Shown in pieces: positions 47,140-58,363 of a stretch of DNA of 64,000 bases. The stretch lies in NCBI GenBank assembly GCA_964017065.1, contig OZ024786.1, positions 5,805,781 through 5,869,780 of the forward strand, read 5' to 3'. This DNA is from Haliclona indistincta. Taxonomy: Eukaryota; Porifera; Demospongiae; Haplosclerida; Chalinidae. Made by a program: the position numbers and the translations under genes. The first letter of the stretch is position 1, and each line of letters starts with the position of its first letter. The notes under the pieces were generated by a model, which did not search any database, had not been told where the DNA came from, and worked only from the letters and a program-made list of their open reading frames with translations.

Positions 47140-47640
47140 GTGAATTTTTACATAATGCCAACGACAACCAGCAGAAAGTTGACTCTATTTATCTTGATAT
47201 CCGCAAAGATCTTGACACAGCAACCACTATTTTGTGAGGAGGAACTGAAGCGAGAAGGAGATTCAGCACTAATGGGAGATAGGAAGCGAAGGAATACAAA
47301 CTCCAAGAAACCCGTGTGCTATGGTTGTAGTTGTACCTACAAGTACTGTGGATTGATAACTTCAGTCAATAATTTTTCGTAGCCTCAAAAACCTGGACAC
47401 TTTCGAAAAGATTGCCCTGAACTAGGGAAGAACAAGAAAGAACCTGCCCATAAAGCAGACACTGCTTGAGAATAAAAAAGTAGTACATTTCTGGTACTAG
47501 GTTCTTCTACTCAAGCAGAAAGATGGGTGACAGATTCTGATGCACCTAGCGGAATCTAGACTTGCTAATCGACTACCAACAATTTAACACTCTAGAAAAG
47601 GTTGGATCGGGAGATAGACGCACTGTTGACGCTCTTGGTG
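47140..47640 (+). pseudogene. Copia-type Gag/protease remnant
   Basis: EEELKREGDSALMGDRKRR then VCYGC, and after about 75 bases with a stop, KPGHFRKDCPEL, give a split CCHC knuckle. It is followed by AERWVTDSDAPSG (the DSGA-type protease motif, with the glycine replaced) and GSGDRRTVDALGVG. This is the gag-end to protease order of copia-like retrotransposons. The 75-base break may be an intron or insertion. The frame is destroyed. The element continues inverted at 47645-47938. Confidence 0.6.
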
Positions 47641-47644
47641 TTGG

Positions 47645-47938
47645 TTATCTTTGACTTGAAATGAAGGTTAAAGTTAGCAAGTCACAGAAATCTGTATGTA
47701 CAGCTTGACAGTCAAGCTCATAGAGCTTATCATTCAGTGTACCCATTACATAAAGCTTTCGATCACCACCCAGAATCCAGCAACAAGAATGTCCAAACTT
47801 TATGAAGTTTCCCTCAGACGCAGCTGCTCTAACTGAGAAGAGATTACACGCCAACTGTGGAACAAACAGAACCTTGTATACGAAGAAGTAGCAAGTCAGG
47901 CATCTGCTCAAGATGATACAGTGCAAACATAATACCAT
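47645..47938 (-). pseudogene. Copia GAG-pre-integrase segment, inverted relative to its upstream part
   Basis: The complement reads VLFVPQLACNLFSVRAAASE, GNFIKFGHSCCWI and KLYVMGTLNDKLYELDCQ, which is the copia segment (LYVP.L..NLLSV ... G.LY.L) that should follow the protease motif directly. It sits next to the protease but on the opposite strand, so an inversion breakpoint lies at about 47645-47660. A continuous 97-codon frame survives within it. Confidence 0.65.
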
Positions 47939-47939
47939 A

Positions 47940-48480
47940 CACTCACCAACCTTGTACTCTGGGAGGGCTATTCAAAATAAGAATCCTCCTGGATTGGATG
48001 GTTGACAGCGATATTACCGATACTGCAAAACAGTACGTTAAATGAACTCCTCATAAGCAGTGAGCATGACTAGTTGTTTTCTCCTCAAAGATCCTACACC
48101 ATCTTTTCGTCTCATTGTTGATTTTGTTAGTTCGTTTGTCTGTGCTGTTAAGAGTAGTCTACGTCGTGGTCCTGTTTGTAAACGCACATTCACCCTTAAT
48201 GTTCCTACTGATGTTTTTAAGTTGTTTTTTTTTGCAGAAAACGAGCTGGTAGAACAACTGGCTTAGCATTTGTGGATTACTTCGAAAGTACTTGGTATGA
48301 AACTTTCCTGTGCAGAGATGTGGAATACGCATGAAAATCAAGAATATAGGACAAAAAAAACACTTAGAGGGGTGGGCACAAGCGAATCAAAAATCTAGTT
48401 TGTAAGACCTAAAATCTGACCTGAATTTTTTGAGTAAATAAACAAGGAGAAAACAGCCACATAGATTATTTAAGTACGGC
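47940..48480. other. No confirmed gene
   Basis: Short unassigned frames only. The copia element's integrase and reverse transcriptase were not found here. Confidence 0.35.
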
Positions 48481-48489
48481 TGGGTGCTG

Positions 48490-49020
48490 GTGCAAGAGTT
48501 TCCAAAATATTAGCTCAAGTTATCACCACTTATAGAAAGATCAAGAAACTGAAACATAATTTTGCAGAAAACTGTTACTCTAGATGAATACATAAAAAGA
48601 GTTTCAAACCACTCTTGGTACAAAAGTACCAAGAGGTAGAATGGTAATTTTATATGCTGATCGATTTCCTTAGTGAATACAACACCACATTCGTCAATCA
48701 ATAATGTTGAGTAGTAATTCCCTTTTTGGAGCAGGATGGCAGATGAAACTGCTGCGAAGCAAAGCAGGACGACAACGTTTCAAGATGGTGCTGGTGCAAG
48801 ATGGTGCTCGTTTCAAGATGGTGCAGGATCTATAATACCATCACAGACGTATCGGCTATCAAAATACTCAGTGTTTTACTATGTTCGAGCAATGAGTACA
48901 GGCTTTAAAATTGTGAAGAGTTCACTGAGTTTCTTCAGACGCACAAAACTTCACATTAGCAATTGTACATTCTACAAGAGCTAATAGGTTGGAAAGGGGT
49001 TTGATGGGGCTGCGACTACG
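48490..49020 (+). repeat. Unknown diverged module, copy 2
   Basis: Order and content parallel 38500-39130 (AGTACCAAGAGGTAGAATGG, TGCTGATCGA, GAGTACAGGCTT, AGCAATTGTACATTCTA, TTTGATGGGGCTG). Three copies of AAGATGGTGC-like text near 48780-48825 are a small extra repeat. Confidence 0.5.
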
Positions 49021-49378
49021 GCTGGGCATGGTTATACTAATGCATGGTATTTAAACCATTGCAGAAATCATGCTCATTCATGAACCAGTATCCATTGATG
49101 TATGTAAAGACCATCGGTCTTTGGCCGGAGGTATGTTCACGTGTATATAACCCTGCCCACTTTTATAATAATTAATGATTTCAAAATGTCTGGACAGTGC
49201 ATGGTCTGCACGCTGTTTGTGAATCCATTGCCATCAAAGCTCAAACAGTGTCGACTATTTTGCATTTACTTAGCATGCACAGAACCGCAGCACACCATTA
49301 TAATTAGCATCAAATCACACAGAACCATTACTATTATGATTGTACCTATCTTTTATCCTATAGAGTTGGACCATCTAT

Positions 49379-49645
49379 GTGTACTTTTGTAATAGGCGCA
49401 GACCACATTGTAAACAAGAATTTGGCTGCTTGGCTGGCCACGAATTGCCGGATGTCTTTTCATCCCCCAAAAAGCAGCATGGTGTATACCATTTTATATC
49501 TAAAGATTCATTAAGCAGAAAAGCTTTTTATGTTTGGCGATATGACCCGAAAAATAAACTATGCAATGCCTTGTTCCCAACGCAGGATTGGGCCTTTAGG
49601 GAGACACTGGTGCATGAGATACGAGGCGAAGCATGTATACTTTAA
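49379..49645 (+). CDS. Small ORF, unrecognised
   Basis: An open frame with CNRRRPHCKQEFGCLAGHELPD and KAFYVWRYDPKNKLCNALFP. The aromatic/cysteine content resembles a small zinc-binding domain, but no family is recognised. The upstream start and exon limits are unclear, so it may be an exon fragment. Confidence 0.25.
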   Translation: MYFCNRRRPHCKQEFGCLAGHELPDVFSSPKKQHGVYHFISKDSLSRKAFYVWRYDPKNKLCNALFPTQDWAFRETLVHEIRGEACIL

Positions 49646-49916
49646 AAGGGTGGCCAAGAATTCATACCAGATGAGGAGATAGTCCCATCGACACAAGGAG
49701 ATGGTACCACCAACTATAGCGGAGAGCGTCCACAATCACAACTTTAGAAACATTGCTAAATGACACCAGCACCTGATGTGTTACTATCTCAACTCAAAAT
49801 ACATTGGCGACACAATAACCACAGGAAGAGGTTTGCCAGTTAACTTAGTTGACCTTGTAACTGATGACATTTCATATGTTACACTTTTGACAGATCTGGT
49901 GATACAAGAAGAACTT

Positions 49917-49924
49917 CATAAAAT
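49917..49924. repeat. Target-site duplication, left copy
   Basis: CATAAAAT, identical to 52223-52230; together they flank the hAT element. Confidence 0.9.
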
Positions 49925-52222
49925 TAGTGTTGCACCGATGAGCCGATATAGTATCTGTATCTGCCGATATCTTTGTATCGGTAGTATATCTGTATCGGTC
50001 GAAACGATATCGGTCTTGCCGATACGGGCGAATACGGACGCACGCGGACGATCACGGATAAACGTACGACAGCTGCAGATCGCTGTTGGCGCTGTCACTT
50101 GCACGCGTAGTCTTAATATAATGTCGAAAAGAAGATCGCCTATATGGAAGTACTTCACTGCTGGCGACAGCGATCGCCAGGCAACCTGCAATAATTGCAG
50201 CGCCTCCGTCCCAAGAGGCGGTCAGTCAATCAAGTCCTTCACTACGACGAATCTAGTTGGGCATCTCCGCAAGCATCCTACGGAGTTTAAACAATTCGAG
50301 GATGCCAAGAGTGCAGCTGCTAGCAGCTCTGAACCCCAGGTGCAGAAGAGCAAGAGATTTAAGCAAATAACTTTGGAAGAAAGCAGCAGCAGGACGAAAG
50401 CTTGGGAGATAGACGATCCACGCGCTCTCGCTTTAACTACGAAGATAGGAGAGATGATTGCACTCGACTGTCAGCCACTTTCACTAGTTGACAATGTAGG
50501 CTTTATTCGAGTCATTCAAGCAGCTGAACCGAGGTATGTACTGCCTAGTCGAAAGTACATTACAGAGAGGACGATACCTCAGATACACTCTCTCGTTTTC
50601 TCTAAAGTCAAGGAATCCCTGCTAGAAGCGAAGTGGTTAAGCTGTACCTCTGACATATGGAGTACTGAGGTCAGCAATGATAGTCTCATCAGCCTTACCG
50701 CTCACTGGTTGTCACCAACTTCCTTCGAGAGAAGGTCTACCATGCTCTGCGCTAGTCCTCTTCCAGGTTCCCACACTGGAGATGCCATTCAGTTGAAGTG
50801 TGCTGAGATGTTTGACAAGTGGGGAATCGAACACAGTCAGGTGCATTGCTTTGTGACAGACAATGCTGCCAACATAAAGAAAGCAATGACTGATGGAGGC
50901 TACAATCATGTGGGTTGCTTTGCACACACACTACAGTTAGTTGTACAAGATGGCATTCTATCGCAGCGATACGTAAACGACATTCTAGCCAACTGTCGAC
51001 GTATTGTGGGGCACTTTAAACACTCCCAGCTGGCATCTTCTCAACTGAAAACTATTCAGTCAAGCCTTGGGTTACCTCAGCATCGTCTCAAACAAGATGT
51101 AGCAACGAGATGGAATTCGTCTCTCTACATGCTGGAATCCATTCTTTCTTAAAAAGTGGCCCTAGCTGCTTATTGCACAGAGCATGATGGAATTCCTTCA
51201 CTGACTTCCCATCAATATGAGATAATAGAGAAGGTAATAGCAGTGCTGAAGCCTATAGAAGATATAACACAATCTATTTCATCTGATAAGGCATCAGCAT
51301 CAATAATCATACCTTATGTCAGAGCGCTGAGAAAGTGTTGGGAGAACTGCAGTAATGACAGAGGAGTGCGGACGATGAAGAAAGAATTGCTTGATTCACT
51401 AAATCGCAGATTCTGTGATGTTGAAGAGAATGAGACACTGGTGATAGCAACCATGTTGGACCCTTGCTTTAAGGACAAGTTCTTCACTACCTTAGTTGCC
51501 CGGGATGAAGCCAAGTCATTGCTGATTCGATTAGTGAACGATAAATTTCCACCCAGTGATGTTGACGAGCCCTCTGACTCACAGACGCTTGAGCAGCAAT
51601 CTCGAACTGATGTAATGAAGTGCTTTGATGAAATACTGGAAGAAGCTGGTAGTTCTACTGAGGAAGTAACATCTACTACAGTAGTTGAACAGTATCTTGC
51701 TGTTCCACTATTACACTATCATACAGGCAATGCTTGTACATGGTGGGCTGAAAACAGACTGCGGTTCCCTACTCTCAGTAAACTGGCTCTGCAATACCTA
51801 TCACCACCTCCTACATCTGTACCGTCAGAGCGTCTGTTCTCCACTGCTGGAGATATTTATGATGAAAAGCGAAACAAACTCGATCCTGAACGTGCAGAAA
51901 CACTTCTTTTCATCAAAAATAATCTCCAAATCTGACACTTACAGCTATATACATTGATCATTAACACTATTGACACTGATTCGACCAAATCACCACAATC
52001 ACTTATACACTTCACATGATTTAACCACTTCACCACAATCACTTATTCACTTCACCACAGTCACTTATTCACTTCACATGATTCAACCACTTCACCACAT
52101 TCACTTGTATTATCAACAAAAAATTTTTTTAAATATCTGTATCGGTATCGGTATCTGCAGTATGAGTACTCAAAAATCGGTAAATCGGAATATCGGCAAA
52201 TTTGCATATCGGTGCAACACTA
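49925..52222 (+). mobile_element. hAT transposon with BED-finger transposase, structurally complete
   Basis: Terminal inverted repeats TAGTGTTGCACCGAT at both ends and an exact 8-bp duplication, CATAAAAT, outside. Subterminal zones carry many ATCGGTA / CCGATA motifs on both sides, as expected of transposase-binding sites. The 2298-bp element contains one gene, the transposase at 50121-51935, broken by a single stop. It is otherwise a full-length, young-looking copy and could be mobilised in trans. Confidence 0.92.
50121..51935 (+). pseudogene. hAT transposase (ZBED-like) with one nonsense codon
   Basis: The start at 50121 (MSKRRSPIWKYF) gives a BED zinc finger (C23, C26, H48, H52). The RNase H core has CTSDIWST (D178), CFVTDNAAN (D247) and GCFAHTLQLVVQ (C266-x2-H269). 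The C-terminal dimerisation domain has PTSVPSERLFSTAGDIYDE (E570) and AETLLFIKNNL, ending at 51935. The only lesion is TAA at 51150-51152 (codon 344); the same frame stays open on both sides, so this is a point change, not a frameshift. It would remove the catalytic glutamate and dimerisation domain. It resembles ZBED1/ZBED4-type proteins. Confidence 0.92.
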
Positions 52223-52230
52223 CATAAAAT
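52223..52230. repeat. Target-site duplication, right copy
   Basis: CATAAAAT, the partner of 49917-49924. Confidence 0.9.
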
Positions 52231-53790
52231 ACTGCCACAGGACACAGTATTTCACCAGTCAGTAATAAGAGTTGGATATCCTATAATTTCGATCGTTCCC
52301 TTAGGCTTAGCAGGCTAGAAATAAACTCAACTAAGTACAAAAAAGGAGCTATTGTCATTGTGATTGCTTATAATGTCAATGAATACCTATTGTTTACTGA
52401 AATTCTAATAACCATTGATTTTGTATCACACTATCATGCATATGAAGTGGAACACAGTCAGTCACCCACATGTCACATCACACAACCATCGAGTCTAATA
52501 GACCATCACACACTAGGTTTATACACATGCAACCATCCGCAACCAACACTTCATGTTTCTCTTAAGTATAATGTAATATCCACTAGGTAAATTATAATTA
52601 ATCAACTTTCGTTGTTGTGCTGTCAACATGCTAATGCACTATGAGAATGGGATGATGATCGTCGAGAGAAAATTAGTACTTGCATGAGGAAAAGGATACT
52701 AGCATCTATGATACTTGGTTTCACGACAACATGGAAACAGATATCGATGACTGAAACAACATGGAATATTCACATTAAATGTGAATATTACACACAAACA
52801 TTCTACATTCAATAATGAAAACACGACAAGTATTGGAATTGGACAAGAATTGGACACTTGATCAGATTTCAATAGCTACAATATGCTAGATTGTTATTGT
52901 AAGGATGTTGATTCAAGTATACGGTATATCCTGTTTGTTATTGTAAGGTTGACTTTTCTCATCTTGTGAGAAAAGTCTTTTCTCAGACTTTCTCATCTTG
53001 TGAGTAATCAATAGGGAAACTTGACTCGAAATAAAAAAGTTTAATGTTTAACACACCCCCTAATATTCATACATAATACGTATATTCATATACAGCTATT
53101 AGCTACTTATTGCAGGCAATGCTGATTTAGCACTTCACGATTATAATTAGCAATCGTAAAATCCTACACACTCACATGAGAATTAAAAGGCGAGTGACCA
53201 ATGACGTAAGAGAACACAACCGACGAGAAGGATGATTCGCTTAATCATACTCTTCACTTGCTTGGAAAATATTGCGTATATGAGGAGTTCTACAATGAGT
53301 TATCCATGGCACACCCTTCACTTCCCCAATCTCATCTAGTGAAGAAGTCTCATCAGCTTCTCACAGAGACCATTGAGTTAAAGAGGTTACCCGGACCGCA
53401 TTGTGGTACATATCGGTCCCTTGAAGAGACACTGAAAGGTGCAATAGCACATGAGGTTTGAAATTATTGTACGGTTTGTAATGTCAAGACTATTGCAAAG
53501 ACAGACCGCACTATTTTTATTAAGATATCTTGTGTTCTGAATTACTGTGATCATTGCAAAATGATCGAGAGCAAAATGACCGAGAGCAGGTACGTGTATA
53601 TACACACATCAGACAACAACAAACTGTTTAATCAGTGCGATCAGGCTATGTAATTTTGACTAGACTGTCTATAGCTACTTCTTTAACACATTCCGCCAGA
53701 AGGAATACGATTGGTCAGTTAGGAAATAGTGGCCTCTCACTAATGTCAATAAATACAGCAGACAGTCAGTCCACCAGCCAGTCAGTCAGT

Positions 53791-53821
<31 letters not shown>

Positions 53822-54290
53822 TCAGTCAGTGAGTCAGTCAGTTGGTCAGTATAGGAATGGCAGGACAATGTGAGTGATTTAGCCGTATGTAATAATAGTT
53901 CTTGTAGCTAATTCCTACCGAACTCTATAGCTTGTGAAGCTTATCACAGATATACATATAAAGTACCGATACCACTCCTTGACAAGTATTCCAATGAACT
54001 GGAAAAAATTCATGAGATGAATTTAGTAAGATGATTATAATTATTCTAGCACAATAATAATACTTTGTGTTCTCAGATGCAGAGGCAGCTACAAATAAAG
54101 AGCCTCAACACCCAACCTCCCGCTCCTGCAACCTCATCTCAACTACAACTGATGAGCACTCAAGCTTACTACATAGAGCTTGTATTCTTCTTCTAGAGTT
54201 CCGGGAGTAGGAGGTGGGGTAGGTCATGATCTCATTAGTGACAGAGAGTGTTACTCACACTCGCTCGCCTACTCACTTGCTCACTCACTC
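52231..54290. other. Mostly no gene; one possible exon
   Basis: A coding-like forward frame at 53258-53460 (EEFYNELSMAHPSLPQSHL, LLTETIELKRLPGPHCGTY) ends before a GTTTG. It is unassigned. A (CAGT/CAGC)n microsatellite lies at about 53760-53850. A hairpin of TTTTCTCATCTTGTGAGAAAA lies near 52955-52976. Confidence 0.3.
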
Positions 54291-54292
54291 AC

Positions 54293-57262
54293 CCTGCCCA
54301 TTGTATCAATCCAGTGTTGTTCATGATTGATCAATGTTGACAATGTTCTCCATCGATCCTTTAACTCCTTCAACCCTGTTCTGCTTTCTCTCGAACATTC
54401 TCTCACTTCTGTCTCCTGTACTCGTTGCTCTATCACGCTGTTCTCAAGAATGCATAATCTCTCATTCAGCTGCTCCTGTCTTCCAAGGTTAGTTAACCTC
54501 TTTGTCTTCAAGTCTCTCATTGTTGCTGTGAACTCCACATCGAAAGTGTACATGGCATCATGTAAATCACTCTTGAGTTTCTCTGTACGTGTACATTAGT
54601 ACATCGGTATATTGTGTGACGTGTGTCTCTTACTGATCTTGTCTGCAATACTCTCATACACAGCTCTCTCCTGCTCCACAATCTCCCTGTCCTTCTCCAC
54701 TAGCTCCAATGCTTCAACACGTTGCTTCTCTAGATCTTCAAGAGTCACTTTATCCTATTCCTCCTGCCCTCTCCTCTTCACCAGCTCACAGTTCCTCACA
54801 GCTACTTCAACAGCCTCCTCTGTAAGTAGCTAATTGTTAGTCACTGAATTACTTTACTTTTGCAATAAAAATTCTGAACAAACTTGTAAACAAGCTGTAA
54901 CAAGCATCAAGCATTTTGATGTCTACCTGAGCATTGTTCACATTTCTCCAACTCCTCTCTCGTCCTGTCTTCCTCTCCCACACCCACATCACCAGCTTCA
55001 CTACAACTAGTCTATTAGATAATACAAAGGCCTCACGACCACACTATAAACATGTAATTACAGGAAAGTGAGGACACTGTATAGACTTACAAAGTGAATT
55101 GGACAATGAGTATCAACAAAACAATGACATTCTCCATGCAATGTATTGTTCTCAGCCACATGGACACGATCATCTGAGAACTATTTGCAATAGACCTGTT
55201 TAGCGTTCTGCATACGACGATCTAATTGTGCAAAATATTTAAAGTCGACAGTGTAAATGCATTTGTTGACTCACAAACAGTCTCTACTGTGACCAGTTCA
55301 ATAAGAGGGTTGAGTGAGTGTGATTGTATCTGATGACTGACAACTGATAGCTCCTCGAATAGCTCACCCAGTCTCTGATAATAGAAAGAGACAGTGATTG
55401 TAGATGTATGTAGATGCTGCTTTGTAGGTTACGGGCATACAATCAGCAATGTGCTTTTTTAGACCACACCTTACGCAACTGTCTTATCATTATTGTGATG
55501 GAAGAGAGAAAAGGATATAACTATGGAGGAGAAGGTAGAGAAGCTTATGAAAATAGAGGACAAAAGACAGAGATCCTTAGATGTAGCTGAATACAATAGA
55601 AAAAGAAAGAAGGAAATGAAACGCAAGATGAGGGAAGAGACTGAAAAGGAGAAAAGGATGTGGATCTGAAACAATTCAATGGATCAGTGAAATGAAGCTA
55701 TAAGAATCAAGTGGAAGAGACCAGTGAATAATACCACTGAAAAATAATAAAGAAATTTCACTCCATTCTGCAAAGTACCAGTCATGGCTAGACTATTTTC
55801 TTCACAGAGCCATCAGATGCTGACATGCGGCAGTGTTATGAAAAGATAGTCTATTGACTACAGCGGTTATTCTCGAGCTGTAGAAGAGTCAGATGATGAT
55901 GCCACACAACCTCTATATTGAACACCAAAATGCATGCAGTCATAAAGATAAACTAAAGTTTACAAGTAGATAAGACCTTGTCACTTCTGTCACTAGAAGT
56001 GACAGAAGTTACACAAGTTACAAAAGTTCCATTTTACGATGACACACTAACAGTTGAGTTTAAATCAATTGCAGATTGCATCAGTGTAATACTGATATTT
56101 CCTTTTAGTGTGGGGGTCTTGCCAAAAGGGAATTCCACTTATCATATCTTGTGCCTAAAGTCCTACTTCCTGCCTATCAGAGTCTTCTCAAAAACTGACC
56201 AAGAAAGAAATACATCTCAGAGGGTCTAAAATTTTCAGCAAGATTCAGCAACTTGTAAGTGAACCTATTTTTATTATAATTTCTTACTGTAAATCATGAT
56301 GATTATCATAATTAACTCATAGGAAGTTTTATGAAACAACAGGAGAGCATTCTTTTTGGTAAACAAGAGGCAACACAAGGCTCTCGCTACCCTTCTGCTT
56401 GTACATATTTGCACTTCAAACAAAGACGATTGCACCAATCATGCTGAACATTCTGCCTCACATCATTGGTGAAGGAGTGTTTGGAAGGCACTAGTCAGCA
56501 GCGGCCAGATCAGAATGTAAGTAAAGATCATGCATCCTATTTCAATTCCTTTACATAGGGTTCAAAGGCAATGTCAAGTGGCGCTGGTACTCCCAACGAT
56601 GCACTTGATGTGGTATGCATATGAAATTGTGCATTATGATAGATTATAACGAACTTGCTACGTGTATTTTACAGTCAGAAATTGTGTCTGATACCAATCA
56701 ATTACTTGAGAATGACAGTTAAGACAAGCTGGATGAATCCTTGCTTGATGCATCAGCTGAGGTAGCTTTGCACACTATGCAGAATACCAGATGCACAGAA
56801 AGACACCGGTTGCTCTTGCTGACAGACATTCCAAAGAACTGAATTACAAATAGTAGAAATGTTAACATTACATTTTAGGAAAGCATTTTACATTAGCAAC
56901 AGATTGCAATTGTCGACACCAACCTCAAATCCTTCTAAAAAAGTCAGTTAAAGTAAAAATTACGTTGTTAGTTCACCGTATGTTCTGTACCTCAGGTTCT
57001 CTATTCTCTGCTGCAGATGGCTTATGTAGTTTGTGAGTTGAGGACTTCTAAGTACATGTACAGTCATAAAGAATGAAGGAGGAATTTCAGTGTCGCCACG
57101 TACATGTACCTTTTCTTCTTCCGGCGATGGACATATCTCAGAATTGAAGGATTCCTAACACAAACATGCAGATTCATAGCTACGGTATAATGCTGCGGAC
57201 AACACTCAGTACAGTAGTCTTACCGGCTCCGCGATTTGTTCTTCACTCCGTACCCGATTCAT
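54293..57262 (-). CDS. Multi-exon coiled-coil protein gene, one in-frame stop
   Basis: The first exon, 57224-57262, starts MNRVRSEEQIAEP before GTAAG. Exon 57110-57154 (ESFNSEICPSPEEEK) and exon 56991-57047 follow, all in phase with GT-AG borders. Farther on lie 55277-55375 (RLGELFEELSVV..HSLNPLIELVTVE), about 54955-55015 (REELEKCEQC), 54634-54819 and 54293-54582, the last two joined in phase across a 51-base intron. These encode heptad-rich helices (LEDLEKQRVEALELVEKDRE; RLTNLGRQEQLNERLCILEN; LKELKDRWRTL). A TAG interrupts exon 54634-54819 after GQEE. The product is probably a cytoskeletal or ciliary coiled-coil protein, but the family is not identified. Some middle exons are missing, and it continues beyond 54293. 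Confidence 0.5.
54634..54819 (-). other. Exon of the coiled-coil gene with in-frame TAG
   Basis: Acceptor TTACAG and donor GTAAG bound 186 bases. The frame gives EEAVEVAVRNCELVKRRG, then a TAG codon near 54746-54748, then DKVTLEDLEKQRVEALEL. The phase joins correctly to the next exon (54293-54582), so the stop is the only defect. Confidence 0.5.
55523..55669 (+). CDS. Small lysine/glutamate-rich helical ORF, unrecognised
   Basis: A 48-residue frame, MEEKVEKLMKIEDKRQR ... MREETEKEKRMWI, lying opposite the coiled-coil gene's intron. Its strong charge pattern could be one helix exon of another gene or chance. Low support. Confidence 0.2.
   Translation: MEEKVEKLMKIEDKRQRSLDVAEYNRKRKKEMKRKMREETEKEKRMWI
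55680..56980. other. Intronic or intergenic, no confirmed exon
   Basis: Lies between exons assigned to the coiled-coil gene. A small frame at 55978-56229 has no domain. Confidence 0.3.
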
Positions 57263-57666
57263 GATTGCTGTTGAAATAATGCGATCAGTATGAAACAGTC
57301 AGATCAGTAGCATTCAACGTCAGGCGTTTTTATGATGGCGCTTGAGCATCGGAGGAGGTAGGAGCAAAATTATCAAAATCAGTTCTCTTAGCAGATAATG
57401 CATAATAGCATGTATAGTTTAAAGTAAAGAACTTAAACTATTTGTAATAAGGTATTATTATCATTATTTTGAGTTTCAAAGCAACGAAACACGAGTACAC
57501 TCCGCTGGTTTGTTGGCGCTCCTGGTTTGTTGAGATCACTCCTTTTCTTCTCCACGGAGAGGGAGAAGACATAAGCAGCATGATAGACTGTCGGGGACAG
57601 TAACACAATCGTATCCTTCAGTAGCATCTTTCCTCTATTCTTATTGATTACATTCATGACAATCAT

Positions 57667-57800
57667 TTGTTAGAGGATATTCAATGGGGTTTTCTAGCAG
57701 GGAAGTCCACTACTACTGCATTGTTGTCTGTGGTACATGATTGGCACCTTCACCTTGAGGCTAAGACTGATGTTTGTGCAGTACTAAAACCTGCAGTTAC
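57667..57800 (+). pseudogene. Non-LTR (LINE) reverse-transcriptase fragment
   Basis: LEDIQWGFLAGKSTTTALLSV, VHDWHLHLEAKTDVCAV matches the region of LINE reverse transcriptases just before the FxDFxKAFD motif (domain 2a-3). The motif itself is lost at the point where the similarity ends (about 57785). A 5-prime and 3-prime truncated fragment with no flanking repeat seen. Confidence 0.6.
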
Positions 57801-58363
57801 GGCTAGCTTGGTTGGGACAAACTCTCCTGAAAAACATCAAGTTTTGCGGGTGTGGCTGCTGTTGCAGAGGCCCAGTGCATCAGGGCATGCTACTAAGTTC
57901 CTCTTATGTGACCATGCTTTACCTTGCTTGTTATAACGTGGTGACTACGTATACTTATGATGGGTACACGAGCGCCAAGTCAAGATACATTGTGCAGTCG
58001 TTTCAGTTGCTACGTTCGACTCGATCACTGAAAGCGGTTTACCAGCAGCGTACCATATGCATGCACCTTTATATCATGAACTGTGCACAAGTGTCCCAAT
58101 ACTATAAAGCTGTTACTAATCTATGCAGGTTGAAGATAAGACAGAAAATTTCTGGTCGACAATAATGCTGATCACTCAACAATTATTACAGTTAGATGAA
58201 GTAACAGATAATACTGAATGTGAAAAGATATCGAGGACAAATGACTACCAAAAAGTAGATATAATAATATACATTCATAAATACAACAACAATTGGACAC
58301 ACGACAAGATATCAAGAGTCCTCTTTATGAGTACAGTGGAGAAGTCCAATGAGCAGAGCTAGA
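57800..58363. other. No confirmed gene
   Basis: Open forward frames (57812-58165 and 58123-58362) have no recognisable domain. Confidence 0.3.
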
